The notes under the pieces were generated by a model that was not told the DNA's origin, did no database searches, and saw only the letters and a list, made by a program, of their open reading frames with translations. A stretch of 64,000 nucleotides of DNA, taken from Hydrogenophaga palleronii_A. Lineage in GTDB: Bacteria > Pseudomonadota > Gammaproteobacteria > Burkholderiales > Burkholderiaceae_C. Of this stretch, positions 7,715 through 16,300 are shown piece after piece. How positions within the stretch are numbered: position 1 is the first letter of the stretch; each line of letters opens with the position of its first letter. Made by a program: the position numbers and the translations under genes. Location of the stretch: contig NZ_JAVDWU010000003.1 of NCBI RefSeq assembly GCF_031457455.1, positions 434,001-498,000 of the forward strand, given 5' to 3'.

Positions 7715-7756
7715 AACCTGCTGGGGATGGGGCGGGCCCCCGTCCCTGCGCAGATC

Positions 7757-8950
7757 TCAGCCCGCGCGCCGCGCCAGCACCTCGAACGCCGGCAGCGTCT
7801 TGCCTTCCAGCACTTCAAGGAACGCACCACCGCCAGTGGAGATGTAGCCCACGTCTTTCTCGATGCCGTACTTGGCAATGGCGGCCAGCGTGTCGCCGCC
7901 ACCGGCGATGGAGAAGGCGCTGCTCTCGGCAATCGCCTGCGCAATCACCTTGGTGCCGTTTTCAAACGCGGCGAATTCGAACACACCCACCGGGCCGTTC
8001 CACACAATGGTGCCGGCCTGCTTGAGCTGCCCGGCCAGCTTGGCGGCCGTCTCTGGGCCGATGTCCAGGATCAGGTCGTCGTCGTCCACCTCGGTGGCTT
8101 TCTTGACCATGGCGGGCGCATCGGCCGCGAAGGCCTTGGCGGTCACCACGTCGGTGGGGATCGGCACCTCGGCGCCGCGTGCCTTCATGGCCTCGATCAC
8201 GGCCTTGGCTTCACCGACCAGATCGGCCTCGGCCAGGCTCTTGCCGATCTTCAGGCCGGCGGCGAGCATGAAGGTGTTGGCGATGCCACCGCCCACGATC
8301 AGGCCGTCGACGTTTTTCGCCAGCGCCTGCAGGATGGTGAGCTTGGTGCTGACCTTGCTGCCGGCGACGATCGCCAGCAGCGGGCGCTTCGGGTTGGCCA
8401 GAGCCTTGCCGATGGCGTCCATCTCTGCCGCCAGCAGCGGGCCGGCGCAGGCGATGGGCGCGGTCTCGGCGATGCCGTAGGTGGTGCCTTCTGCGCGGTG
8501 CGCGGTGCCGAAAGCGTCGTGCACGAAGATGTCGCAGAGTTTGCCGAGCTTGGCAGCCAGTTCGGGGCTGTTCTTCTTCTCGCCCACGTTCACGCGGCAG
8601 TTCTCCAGCAGCACCACTTCACCGGGCGCCACAGAGAATTCACCATCGACCCAGTTCGAGACCAGCCGCACCGAGCGGTTCATGAGCTGGCCCAGACGCG
8701 CGGCGATGGGCGCCAGCGAGTCTTCGGGCTTGAACTGGCCTTCGGTGGGGCGCCCCAGGTGGCTGGTCACCATGACCGCGGCACCCGCATCCAGCGCCAT
8801 CTGAATGGCTGGGATGGAAGCGCGGATGCGCGTGTCTTCGGTGATCTCGCCCGCATCGTTCTGCGGCACGTTGAGGTCGGCCCGGATGAAGACGCGCTGA
8901 CCGCTGGCGCGGCCGCTGGAACAGAGGTCGGAGAATCGGATGAATTGCAT
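7757..8950 (-). CDS. pgk: Phosphoglycerate kinase
   Basis: Catalyses ATP plus 3-phosphoglycerate to ADP plus 1,3-bisphosphoglycerate in glycolysis and the Calvin cycle. It has 397 residues, the usual length. Visible motifs are RADLNVPQND near residue 23, the substrate-binding LGRPTEG region, GGGIANTF, and near the C-terminus SIAGGGDTLAAI and STGGGAFLEVLEGK. The start at 8950 (MQFIRFSDL) was preferred because upstream residues in the frame are not conserved kinase sequence. No other glycolytic genes adjoin it. It converges with the TPR gene across 42 bp. Confidence 0.97.
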   Translation of the reverse strand: MQFIRFSDLCSSGRASGQRVFIRADLNVPQNDAGEITEDTRIRASIPAIQMALDAGAAVMVTSHLGRPTEGQFKPEDSLAPIAARLGQLMNRSVRLVSNWVDGEFSVAPGEVVLLENCRVNVGEKKNSPELAAKLGKLCDIFVHDAFGTAHRAEGTTYGIAETAPIACAGPLLAAEMDAIGKALANPKRPLLAIVAGSKVSTKLTILQALAKNVDGLIVGGGIANTFMLAAGLKIGKSLAEADLVGEAKAVIEAMKARGAEVPIPTDVVTAKAFAADAPAMVKKATEVDDDDLILDIGPETAAKLAGQLKQAGTIVWNGPVGVFEFAAFENGTKVIAQAIAESSAFSIAGGGDTLAAIAKYGIEKDVGYISTGGGAFLEVLEGKTLPAFEVLARRAG

Positions 8951-9065
8951 GGTGGTGCCTTGAGCGGACAGCGGTGCTGCGGGAATGTGGGAACGCAGGT
9001 GACAAACGTGCAACGCAAATTGTAGGCATTGCTGCCGGGGCGGCGGCTGCGGCAAGGCGGCGCGG

Positions 9066-9641
9066 TCAATCCAGGCGCGGGGGTAGGGCCACGGGAGCCT
9101 TGGCGCAGGTGCCGGTGAGCCACGCCCGACCTCGGCTCCAGCGGTGGACAACGAGCCAGGCCACCACCGTGGCCAACAAGGCACCGGTCAGCACATCGAC
9201 CGGAAAATGCAGGCCCAGCGCGAGGCGGCTCCAGCTGATCAGCACGCCCACCGCCAGCAGCAGCGCGCCTCCGACCGCATGTGGTGCAGACAACCAGCCC
9301 ACCACGCCCAGGGCCATCGCCACGCTGGCGTGGCTGCTCGGAAAACCGGGCGAGGGCGCATGCGCCAGCCAGAGATGCCCCAGGCCCGCGACATACGGCC
9401 TGGGCATCGGCAGCGCCCACTGGATGCCACGCGCCAGCAGCCAGGCCAGGGCCATGGCCAGCAACATCTGCCGCGCCATGCAGCGCCAGCGCGGCTGGCC
9501 CACCGCCGCCAGGCTGAAGGCAAACACAAGCACCCAGGCAGGCAGTTGGACCGTGGCGAACCGCGCCAGCGACAGGCTCCAGGCGCTCGCCGACGGCGAC
9601 AGGTTCAACCAGAGGAACAGCGTCTGATGAAAGTCGCTCAT
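9066..9641 (-). CDS. PAP2-family membrane phosphatase
   Basis: A 191-residue polytopic membrane protein. The type-2 phosphatidic acid phosphatase signature is split as usual: MPRPY near residues 79-83, PSSHAS at 101-106, and SRLALGLHFPVDVLTG at 138-153 with catalytic-type H104, H145 and nucleophile-assisting D149. The first motif lacks an obvious leading Lys. Likely substrates are undecaprenyl pyrophosphate or other lipid phosphates in the inner membrane. It lies 115 bp before pgk on the same strand. The neighbouring envelope genes make a lipid-phosphate role plausible, but the substrate is unknown. Confidence 0.88.
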   Translation of the reverse strand: MSDFHQTLFLWLNLSPSASAWSLSLARFATVQLPAWVLVFAFSLAAVGQPRWRCMARQMLLAMALAWLLARGIQWALPMPRPYVAGLGHLWLAHAPSPGFPSSHASVAMALGVVGWLSAPHAVGGALLLAVGVLISWSRLALGLHFPVDVLTGALLATVVAWLVVHRWSRGRAWLTGTCAKAPVALPPRLD

Positions 9642-9753
9642 GGTTGCGCACCCGGGTGACCGGAGCGCCCGCCAGAAGGTTGCCGAGGGGGTCGCTGCAT
9701 GGACTGAAGGTCTCCAACCGTGTTGTGAACCTTCAGGACCTTAAACAGCCAAG

Positions 9754-9770
9754 CTTATGCAGCGCTTATG
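9754..9770 (+). promoter_or_regulatory. PmrA/QseB-like direct-repeat operator (site 1 before cytochrome b561)
   Basis: CTTATG-CAGCG-CTTATG, a perfect direct hexamer repeat with an 11-bp period. Another half-site-like CTTAAA occurs at 9740-9745. It lies 130 bp upstream of the cytochrome b561 start and matches the spacing of the boxes at 3214 and 13900. Confidence 0.5.
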
Positions 9771-9799
9771 TCGCACCGCATCACGGGAAACCCCCTGGA

Positions 9800-9816
9800 T
9801 TTAAGCGGGCACTAAT
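9800..9816 (+). promoter_or_regulatory. PmrA/QseB-like direct-repeat operator (site 2 before cytochrome b561)
   Basis: TTTAAG-CGGGC-ACTAAT, a degenerate second pair with the same 11-bp period, centred about 92 bp before the cytochrome b561 start. Two tandem boxes would suit cooperative OmpR-family binding. Inference from sequence only. Confidence 0.35.
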
Positions 9817-9899
9817 TTTTCCAACCCAGCATCGGCCTTGACCCATCGGTCACCATGAGTTTGTTCATGTTTTCCATACCTATCTCAGGAGGTTTCCCC

Positions 9900-10448
9900 A
9901 TGCCATCCACTACAGCCACCGGGCGCTACCGCACCTCATCCATCGCCTTGCACTGGGCCATGCTGTTGCTGCTGGTGGCGGTGTACGCCAGCATCGAATT
10001 GCGCGAGCTGTTCCCCAAGGGCAGCGACCCGCGCGAAAACATCAAGGCCTTGCACTTCATGCTGGGCCTGTGCGTCCTCGCGCTGGTGATTCTGCGCGTG
10101 GCCCTGCGCTTCTCGGCGCCGGCACCGCGCATCGAACCCGCGCCTTCGCGCGTCCAGCAACTCATGTCGACGCTGATGCACGCTGCGCTGTATGGGTTCA
10201 TGCTCGGCATGCCACTGGCGGGCTGGCTCTACCTGAGCGCCAAAGGCAGCCCCGTGCCGTTCTTTGGTCTGGAACTGCCAGCCCTGATGGGCAAGGACCT
10301 TCAGTTCGCAGCGCGGATCAAGGAGTGGCACGAAACGGTGGGCGAAGCCGGCTACTGGGTCATCGGCCTGCACGCCGCTGCCGCCCTGTTTCACCACCAC
10401 GTGATCAAGGACAACACCTTGCGGCGCATGTTGCCTTCGCGGGGCTGA
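9900..10448 (+). CDS. Cytochrome b561 family protein
   Basis: A 182-residue, four-helix membrane cytochrome of the prokaryotic b561 (YodB/CybB) type. The haem-ligand histidines are in the expected helices: H18 (IALHWAML), H52 (ALHFMLGL), H144 (KEWHETVG) and H158 (VIGLHAAAALFHHH). The ATG at 9900 follows AGGAGG at an 8-base distance; an upstream ATG at 9855 would add 15 residues that do not resemble the family. The role would be quinol oxidation or superoxide handling in the inner membrane. Tandem PmrA-like boxes precede it, and no periplasmic YceI partner is adjacent. Confidence 0.92.
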   Translation: MPSTTATGRYRTSSIALHWAMLLLLVAVYASIELRELFPKGSDPRENIKALHFMLGLCVLALVILRVALRFSAPAPRIEPAPSRVQQLMSTLMHAALYGFMLGMPLAGWLYLSAKGSPVPFFGLELPALMGKDLQFAARIKEWHETVGEAGYWVIGLHAAAALFHHHVIKDNTLRRMLPSRG

Positions 10449-10596
10449 GAGGTCTTTCGCCTGTGCAGCCAAGCCGTCTCGGGCGCTCGCAGACACGCAC
10501 CGGCCAACTGCACCGTCGACCGCATCACGTTGGACACAGCGCTGACCAGGGTCCCGCACGCCTCTAAACTAAGCCCATTTGCTGGGAGGAGATTTC

Positions 10597-11064
10597 GTGA
10601 ACAAGCTGTGGTGTGCTGCCATTCTGGCCGTCTGGATGGCGTCTTCCCGGGCTTCTGCAGACAGCCTGCGCTCAGTGGGCATCAAAACCAATGACAAGAC
10701 AGGCTGCGCCTTGTCTGACGGAAAGACCGTCATTGGAAGCACCATCCACTTGATGGCAGATGCTTACGGGAATCATCCGAAATTGAAAGATGAAACCATT
10801 CTCGAGATCATCACCGCCGCCATCAAGGTCGGCTGCAACCTCCATGAAGCGAACCCATCGGGCCTGTCGCCCCTGAATTCGGCCATTCTTCTCAACCAGC
10901 CCGTGCTGGTCAGGCTTCTCCTGGAAAGTGGCGCCAATCGAAACCTAAAAATATCTGGTTCGAAGGCATTTCTCACCGGCAAGGATTCCTTCGGCCTTTA
11001 TGAAATCCTCAAGTCCAGAAAAGACATGGCTGAAATTGGCAGCCTTCTCGAGCGACACCAGTGA
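10597..11064 (+). CDS. Exported ankyrin-repeat-like small protein
   Basis: 155 residues from the GTG at 10597, preceded by GGGAGGAG. The N-terminus (KLWCAAILAVWMASSRASA) is a good signal peptide. The mature protein shows one clear ankyrin-like unit, GLSPLNSAILLNQPVLVRLLLESGANRN, and weaker flanking ones. Base composition is lower in GC than most neighbours. The next gene follows with no gap, so the two form a pair. Single-domain ankyrin proteins in such pairs are often immunity or inhibitor proteins, but no toxin is next to it and the function is unknown. Confidence 0.65.
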   Translation: MNKLWCAAILAVWMASSRASADSLRSVGIKTNDKTGCALSDGKTVIGSTIHLMADAYGNHPKLKDETILEIITAAIKVGCNLHEANPSGLSPLNSAILLNQPVLVRLLLESGANRNLKISGSKAFLTGKDSFGLYEILKSRKDMAEIGSLLERHQ

Positions 11065-11559
11065 ATGCATGACCGGCGCATGGACGACAAGCACCTGGGG
11101 ATCTTCCCGTTTGCCGAAACGGCACGAGCGTTTTGCGACTGGTGCGAAGGGTCACAGAAAGCCATCACAGACCGCAGCGCGGCCTACTGGTTAGGGCGAC
11201 TGTATGCAGAGGCGCTGAATCTTCCCGAGGTCGGTCAGGAAAACGATTGGGGGGTTCCCGATCTTCCAGCCCAAGGTCTCGAAAGGGCAGAAGCCAACCT
11301 AACTTCCTTCTGGGGCCGCCACTACCGAGAGTTCTTTGACCCTGCGCCGGAGCTTTCCGATCTGCCCGGCATGGGGGACCTTGGAGACGACCTCATGGAC
11401 ACCTACCGGGATATCCGCGCAGGGCTGCTGTTGTTCGACACAGGCAGAGAGCTTGATGCGCTGTGGCACTGGTCCTTCATGCACCGCATCCACTGGGGCC
11501 GGCACGTAGCGAGTGCACTCTATGCGCTTCACTGCTTGAGCATCTCGCGGGTGGAGTGA
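11065..11559 (+). CDS. DUF5063-like protein
   Basis: 164 residues from the ATG directly after the previous stop; an ATG at 11080 (MDDKHLGIFPF) is an alternative. Soluble and acidic. The pattern resembles the DUF5063 family: an N-terminal FCDWCEG helix, NLTSFWGRHYREFFDP, LGDDLMDTYRDIRAGLLLFDTG and WHWSFMHRIHWGRHVASALYAL. No enzymatic motif is visible. Its pairing with an exported ankyrin-like protein suggests a two-gene accessory unit of unknown role. The family call is from memory of the pattern and moderately sure. Confidence 0.6.
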   Translation: MHDRRMDDKHLGIFPFAETARAFCDWCEGSQKAITDRSAAYWLGRLYAEALNLPEVGQENDWGVPDLPAQGLERAEANLTSFWGRHYREFFDPAPELSDLPGMGDLGDDLMDTYRDIRAGLLLFDTGRELDALWHWSFMHRIHWGRHVASALYALHCLSISRVE

Positions 11560-11714
11560 GACGCAAGTCACCAACACCCTTCATGCGTGGCTGCGGCAGT
11601 CGGCCACCTGTCTGATGAACACCCCGGGGCGAGTTGTTCGGATCAGTATCCGAGGCGCTGGCTAAACAAGCCTTATCACCATCGATACGGCAGCGACTTT
11701 TCATCGAAGCCCAC

Positions 11715-13070
11715 TCATGCGTCATTGCCATGCGTGTTCCATCGGAAGGTGAAACGTGTGGTCATGGGCGCGACGGCACCATCGCGCTCCAGCACGGCGC
11801 CCATCTGTTCCGCAATGCGCTCGACCAACCTCAGCCCCAACCCCAGCCCGGCAGCAGGCGATGCGGCAACGGGTACCGCACCAGGGCGCTGACCGTCGTC
11901 GCTGACCGACACCCCCACCGCGCTCTTCTCCCGCCAGACCACCACCTCCACCTGGGTATCAGGTGGGGTGTGACGCAGCGCGTTCTCGATCAGGTTGCGC
12001 AGCGCCAGTTCCAGCAGCAAGGCGGGCGTGCGCACCGTCACCCCGGTCTCGGGCTGCACCAGCGAAAGGTCGTGTCTGTTGTCGTGCGCCTGCTGGGCAT
12101 GGGCAGCAATGAGCGAAGCCGCGAGCACACCCAGATCCACCGGCTCGTTGTTGTGCACGGGCTCCGCGGTACCCAGGCGATGGGCGCGCGCAAGGTCCAG
12201 CAACTGCGACAGGATGCGGCCGGCGCGCAGCGCTTCCTGTTCCAGTTGCGCCAGCCGTTCGGGCGTCGCTTCCAGCCTGGCCGCACGCGACTGGAGCGCA
12301 ATCGCAGCGAGTGGCGTGCGCATTTCGTGGGCCACGTCGGAGGCGAACTCCCGCTCGCGCTGGGCGCGGGTCTGCAAGGTGTCGACCAGCGTGTTGATGG
12401 CCGCCACGGTGCTGGAGAATTCGCGGAAGCGGTGTTGGGTATCGAGCCGCTGGCCTGCAAAACCGTCAAGTGCCGCCACCTCGCTGGAGAGCTGGTCCAG
12501 TGGACGAAGGCCGCGCCGTATCGCCCACCACAGCACCAGCGCCACCAGCGGCAGCACCAGCAAGGCGGGGCGGGCCACATGTTCGGCCACATCGCGGCCC
12601 AGGTCGTAGCGGTGAACCATGTCCATCAGCACTGCCACGCGCCGATCGCCTTCGGCCGTCTCGCCCACATACATGCGCCACGCCACCGGTTCTCCCGGGC
12701 CTTTATGGGTCACGGTGGACAGGCCGGGCGCCGGTGGCACATCAAGCCCGAGCCCGGGTGCCAGTCCGTGGGTATCGGTGATCAGGCGACCACCTTCCCA
12801 TTGCAAGACCGCCAGCTCCAGCACATAGGCCTTGACGGGCGGCAGGTTCAAAGGGACGGCTTCCGCCTTCTGCGCGCCGCGAGCCGCGTGCAGCCACAAA
12901 CGGGAGGCCGCCACCAGCTGGCCATCGGTGATCTCCTCGGCTTCGTGGTGCCCGGTGTACCAGGCCACGGCAATCAGGGTCATCCACACCACCAGCAGTG
13001 CGCCCAGGGCCCAGGCCCAGAGGTGGCGCCACAACGGTGGAAGCTGCTTTGCAGGCATGGACAAGGCCAT
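11715..13070 (-). CDS. Sensor histidine kinase (QseC/PmrB-like)
   Basis: 451 residues. TM1 is at about 20-40, a periplasmic sensor region of about 125 residues follows, TM2 is at about 168-184, then a HAMP-like segment, the dimerisation H-box with H248 (DVAHEMRTPLAAI), the N-box NLIENALRHTPP and a C-terminal G-rich ATP lid (GLGLGLRLVERI). It phosphorylates the response regulator encoded immediately upstream; its start codon overlaps that gene's stop (TGATG). The signal is unknown. An alternative start at 13058 (MPAKQL) would shorten it by four residues. It ends 155 bp from the DUF5063 gene, a stretch in which I see nothing notable. Confidence 0.92.
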   Translation of the reverse strand: MALSMPAKQLPPLWRHLWAWALGALLVVWMTLIAVAWYTGHHEAEEITDGQLVAASRLWLHAARGAQKAEAVPLNLPPVKAYVLELAVLQWEGGRLITDTHGLAPGLGLDVPPAPGLSTVTHKGPGEPVAWRMYVGETAEGDRRVAVLMDMVHRYDLGRDVAEHVARPALLVLPLVALVLWWAIRRGLRPLDQLSSEVAALDGFAGQRLDTQHRFREFSSTVAAINTLVDTLQTRAQREREFASDVAHEMRTPLAAIALQSRAARLEATPERLAQLEQEALRAGRILSQLLDLARAHRLGTAEPVHNNEPVDLGVLAASLIAAHAQQAHDNRHDLSLVQPETGVTVRTPALLLELALRNLIENALRHTPPDTQVEVVVWREKSAVGVSVSDDGQRPGAVPVAASPAAGLGLGLRLVERIAEQMGAVLERDGAVAPMTTRFTFRWNTHGNDA

Positions 13071-13789
13071 CAGCGCGCGCGCTCCGGGCTGGCCTGGTCA
13101 TCGCGCGGAATGAAGTACCCCACGCCGCGCACCGTCTTGATAAGCGCCTCTCCCAGCTTGCGGCGCAGATGGTGCACATGGACTTCGATGGCATTGCTTT
13201 CCAGCGCTTCACCGAAGCCATACAAAGCCGACTCCAGCCGCGACTTCGACAGCACCTGCGGGCGCGCCTGCAACAGGGTGAGCAGCAACGCAAACTCCTT
13301 GCCGCCCAGGGCGACGGGTTCCCCTGCACGCAGCACCGTGTGTGCGGCCGGGTCCAGCACCAGATCCCCGTGCTCGATCACCGGGTTGCTGCGCCCGCTG
13401 GCCCGACGCAGCATGGCGCGCAATCGCGCCTGCAACTCGTTGGCATCGAACGGTTTGACGATGTAGTCGTCGGCGCCACTGTCGAGTCCGCTGATGCGGT
13501 CGCTCACCCCGTCGCGCGCCGTCATGATCAACACGGGCATGTCGTGGTGCGGCAGTGCGCGCCCTGACCTTGCACCTGTGCTGGGCTGGCGCAGACGCGC
13601 CAGCAGATCCAGCCCGTCGCCGTCGGGCAAGCCCAGATCGAGCAGCATCACGTCAAAAGGCTCCGCCTGCAGCGCACGCCAGGCACAAGCCAGATCGTGG
13701 CACAGGTCAACCGCATAACCGGCCTGACGCAAGGAAGCGGCCAGCCCGTTGGCGATGCCAGGATCGTCTTCCACCACAAGTGCGCGCAT
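13070..13789 (-). CDS. OmpR-family response regulator (QseB/PmrA-like)
   Basis: 239 residues. The receiver domain starts MRALVVEDDPGIANGL, with phospho-acceptor D51 in LLDLGLPDGDG and the conserved Lys in DDYIVKPF. The C-terminal winged helix ends with RRKLGEALIKTVRGVGYFIP, typical of OmpR/PhoB regulators. An insert of about 15 residues (STGARSGRALPHHDM) lies between receiver strands. It is overlapped by the kinase gene and divergent from the sulfatase gene across 150 bp that contain a near-ideal CTTAAG-N5-CTTAAG box. It probably binds this and the related boxes in the window. Confidence 0.93.
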   Translation of the reverse strand: MRALVVEDDPGIANGLAASLRQAGYAVDLCHDLACAWRALQAEPFDVMLLDLGLPDGDGLDLLARLRQPSTGARSGRALPHHDMPVLIMTARDGVSDRISGLDSGADDYIVKPFDANELQARLRAMLRRASGRSNPVIEHGDLVLDPAAHTVLRAGEPVALGGKEFALLLTLLQARPQVLSKSRLESALYGFGEALESNAIEVHVHHLRRKLGEALIKTVRGVGYFIPRDDQASPERAR

Positions 13790-13899
13790 GAGCAGGTGCG
13801 GACGCCTTCGCGCCCACGAAAGGAATTGAAAGGATTATCCGGCGCAGACCCCTCCCGGGCATTCGGACCGCCAGACCTTGGCCATTCTGGAATGCCCGC

Positions 13900-13916
13900 C
13901 TTAAGGCGCACTTAAG
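13900..13916 (+). promoter_or_regulatory. Ideal PmrA/QseB-type box, CTTAAG-N5-CTTAAG
   Basis: CTTAAG at 13900-13905, spacer GCGCA, CTTAAG at 13911-13916. It matches the PmrA/BasR recognition pattern known in enterobacteria. Because CTTAAG is palindromic the site reads identically on both strands, so it can serve the two-component operon (start 13789), the sulfatase gene (start about 13943), or both. Confidence 0.7.
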
Positions 13917-13942
13917 TGACGCCGGGTGCAATCGCGCCCGCC

Positions 13943-15937
13943 ATGTCCATCCGCATCAAGGCTGCCCCCCTGCCCACTCACCTCTCGCCACGAGCGCATT
14001 CGCCCTCTGCCCTGGAGGCTTTCAGCGCGGTACTGAGGCCACTTTGGTGGCCCATGCTGGCCACCTTGATGGTGTTTTGGCTGAGCCGGCTGGGCCTGGC
14101 GATCTGGCTGGCGCCGCGTGTGCAGGAGGCAGGCGCATGGTCCCACCTGTGGTGGCAGGGGCTGCGGTTCGATGCCGTGTGGCTCGGGCTGGTCTGGGCG
14201 CTGCCAGCGGCCATCACGCCCTGGATGGCCCTGCACCCGACCACCTGGCGCGCCTGGACCCGGCTGTTGCGCCTGTATGGTGGTGCCGTGCTGCTGTTTG
14301 TGACCTTCATGGAGCTGTCCACCCCCGCCTTCATAACCCAGTACGACAGCCGGCCCAACTACCTGTTCGTGGAATACCTGAGTCACATGCAGGAACTGGC
14401 CGGCACGCTGATCAAGGACCAGTGGCTGGACCTTTTGGTGGCGGCCGTGGTGTTGCCCGCTGTGGGGCTGGTTTACGCAAGGGCCACGCGGCCGACCAGC
14501 CCGGTGACCACGCTGACGCTGCCCATTTCAATGGTCCTGTCCCTTGTGCTGTTAGGGACGCTGGCACTTGCAGGCCGGGGCACCCTGGGCCACCGCCCCG
14601 CCAACCCGGCGCTCGCGGCGGCCACACCAGACCACCTGGTCAGTGAGCTGCCCTTGAGTTCGGCCTACACCTTGTTGTACGCCCTGCATCTTTCGCGCAA
14701 GAACGAAGACGGCGGCATCACCTACGGCCACCTGCCCACGCAGCAGGTGATCCAGAGCGTGCGTGCCGAGACCGGCCTGCCCCTGGCGGTGTTCACCGAC
14801 CCGGCGGTCCCCATGCGCCACCGCCAGGTCAGCCTGCACCCGTCGCCGCGGCCGCGCAACCTGGTGATCGTGCTGGAGGAAAGCCTGGGGGCGGAATTCG
14901 TCGGTGCACTGGGCGGGCTGCCCCTCACGCCGAATCTGGACCGGCTGACACAGGAAGGCCTGTGGTTCGATCAGCTTTATGCCACCGGCACGCGTTCGGT
15001 GCGGGGCATCGAAGCCGTGGTGGCCGGCTACCCGCCCACGTCATCGGTCAGCACCGTGAAGCTGGCGAAGTCACAGCGCGATTTCTTCACGCTGGCCAGC
15101 TTTCTGAAAGGGCAGGATTACACCTCCACGTTCTTCTACGGCGGTGAATCGCACTTCGACAACATGCGCGGTTTCTTCATGGGCAATGGCTTCGACCAGG
15201 TGCTGGACCAACACGACATGCCGTCCAACGCCTTCATGGCCACCTGGGGCGCGTCTGATGGCGACGTGATGGACCGCGCGCACCAGCACTTCCTGGCACA
15301 GCCTGCCGACAAGCCCTTCTTCGGCCTCATCTTCACCTCGTCCAACCACGCCCCCTTCGACTTCCCGGACGGCCACATCGAGCTTTATGACGCGCCCCAG
15401 GCCACGGTGAACAACGCCGTCAAATACGCCGACCACGCCTTGGGCCGCTTCATCGCACAGGCCAAGGCCTCGCCGTACTGGGCAAACACGCTGTTCCTGG
15501 TGGTGGCCGACCACAACTCACGCGTTTACGGTCAGTCGCTGATCCCCATCGACCGCTTCCACATTCCGGGGTTGATCCTGGGTGGTCCCATCGAGCGGCC
15601 ACAGCGCATCAGCACGGTGGCCAGCCAGATCGATCTGGCCCCCACCCTGATCTCGCTCATGGGGCTTAGCGGCGAGCACCCCCTGATCGGGCGCGATCTC
15701 AGCGACCCCGCGCAACAAGCCCGTGGGGGGCGGGCCATTCTGCAGTTCGACAAGTTGCAGGCCTACATGGAGGGCGCAGAGGTGGTGGTGATGCAACCCG
15801 ACACGCCGGCCAAGCTGATGCGCTATGCAGACGGCACACTTTCGGAGGCGACGGCCACCAACGCCCCCCTGGTGGAGAAAGCCCTGGCGCATTCACAGTA
15901 CGCACAGATGGCCTACCGCGATCAGTGGCATCGCTGA
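13943..15937 (+). CDS. LTA-synthase-like membrane sulfatase/phosphoglycerol or phosphoethanolamine transferase
   Basis: 664 residues from the ATG at 13943; a GTG at 13916 overlaps the operator and is less likely. The N-terminal third has about five membrane helices (for example PMLATLMVFWLSRLGLAIWL). The periplasmic part is an alkaline-phosphatase-fold domain: NLVIVLEESLGAEFVGALGG, the nucleophile region YATGTRSVRGIEAV, GGESHFDNMRGFF, FTSSNHAPFDFP and the late metal-site VVADHNSRVYG. This is the LTA synthase/EptA-like group that transfers head groups from phospholipids to glycans or lipid A. With its PmrA-like promoter box and adjacent two-component system, LPS or periplasmic glucan modification is the likely role. 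Confidence 0.85.
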   Translation: MSIRIKAAPLPTHLSPRAHSPSALEAFSAVLRPLWWPMLATLMVFWLSRLGLAIWLAPRVQEAGAWSHLWWQGLRFDAVWLGLVWALPAAITPWMALHPTTWRAWTRLLRLYGGAVLLFVTFMELSTPAFITQYDSRPNYLFVEYLSHMQELAGTLIKDQWLDLLVAAVVLPAVGLVYARATRPTSPVTTLTLPISMVLSLVLLGTLALAGRGTLGHRPANPALAAATPDHLVSELPLSSAYTLLYALHLSRKNEDGGITYGHLPTQQVIQSVRAETGLPLAVFTDPAVPMRHRQVSLHPSPRPRNLVIVLEESLGAEFVGALGGLPLTPNLDRLTQEGLWFDQLYATGTRSVRGIEAVVAGYPPTSSVSTVKLAKSQRDFFTLASFLKGQDYTSTFFYGGESHFDNMRGFFMGNGFDQVLDQHDMPSNAFMATWGASDGDVMDRAHQHFLAQPADKPFFGLIFTSSNHAPFDFPDGHIELYDAPQATVNNAVKYADHALGRFIAQAKASPYWANTLFLVVADHNSRVYGQSLIPIDRFHIPGLILGGPIERPQRISTVASQIDLAPTLISLMGLSGEHPLIGRDLSDPAQQARGGRAILQFDKLQAYMEGAEVVVMQPDTPAKLMRYADGTLSEATATNAPLVEKALAHSQYAQMAYRDQWHR

Positions 15938-15964
15938 GGCCAGCGCAGCCCCGCGCCGTGTGAG

Positions 15965-16300
15965 CTACCAGCCCAGCCCGACCTTCAAAGGCAGGTACAC
16001 CACCATGCCTGCCACGATGGTGCCCAGCACACCACGCCGCCAGGCGAACCAGCACAAGCCTGCTGCCACCGCATACAGGCGCGCGTCCTTCCAGGTCTGA
16101 ATCAGTTCGCCCTGCGAAATCACGATCTCTGGCACCACCACCGCAGACAAGGCCGCGATGGGCGCGTATTGCAGGCCGCGCTGCGCCCAGTGCGGCAGCG
16201 TCCAGGGCCGGTCCGACAGCAGAAAGAAGCCCCGTGTGATGACGGTCACCACGCCCAGGGCGACGATGGTGAGCAAGGTCCATGGATTGAGGTCAAACAT
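15965..16300 (-). CDS. azlD: AzlD-family branched-chain amino acid exporter subunit
   Basis: 111 residues, mostly hydrophobic, beginning MFDLNPWTLLTIVALGVVTV and containing VITRGFFLLSDRPWTLPHWA and GLQYAPIAALSAVVVPEIV, the AzlD pattern. The small membrane subunit works with AzlC to export branched-chain or related amino acids. It overlaps the end of azlC by 8 bases on the same strand, so the pair is translationally coupled. Start at 16300 by homology. Confidence 0.92.
   Translation of the reverse strand: MFDLNPWTLLTIVALGVVTVITRGFFLLSDRPWTLPHWAQRGLQYAPIAALSAVVVPEIVISQGELIQTWKDARLYAVAAGLCWFAWRRGVLGTIVAGMVVYLPLKVGLGW

Noticed and set aside
7722..7746. Terminator between the TPR gene and pgk
   Set aside because: GGGGATGGGG and CCCCCGTCCC can pair only imperfectly and there is no T-run.
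7727..9025. Open frame of 432 codons on the plus strand
   Set aside because: Antisense shadow of pgk; no family resemblance, whereas pgk is certain.
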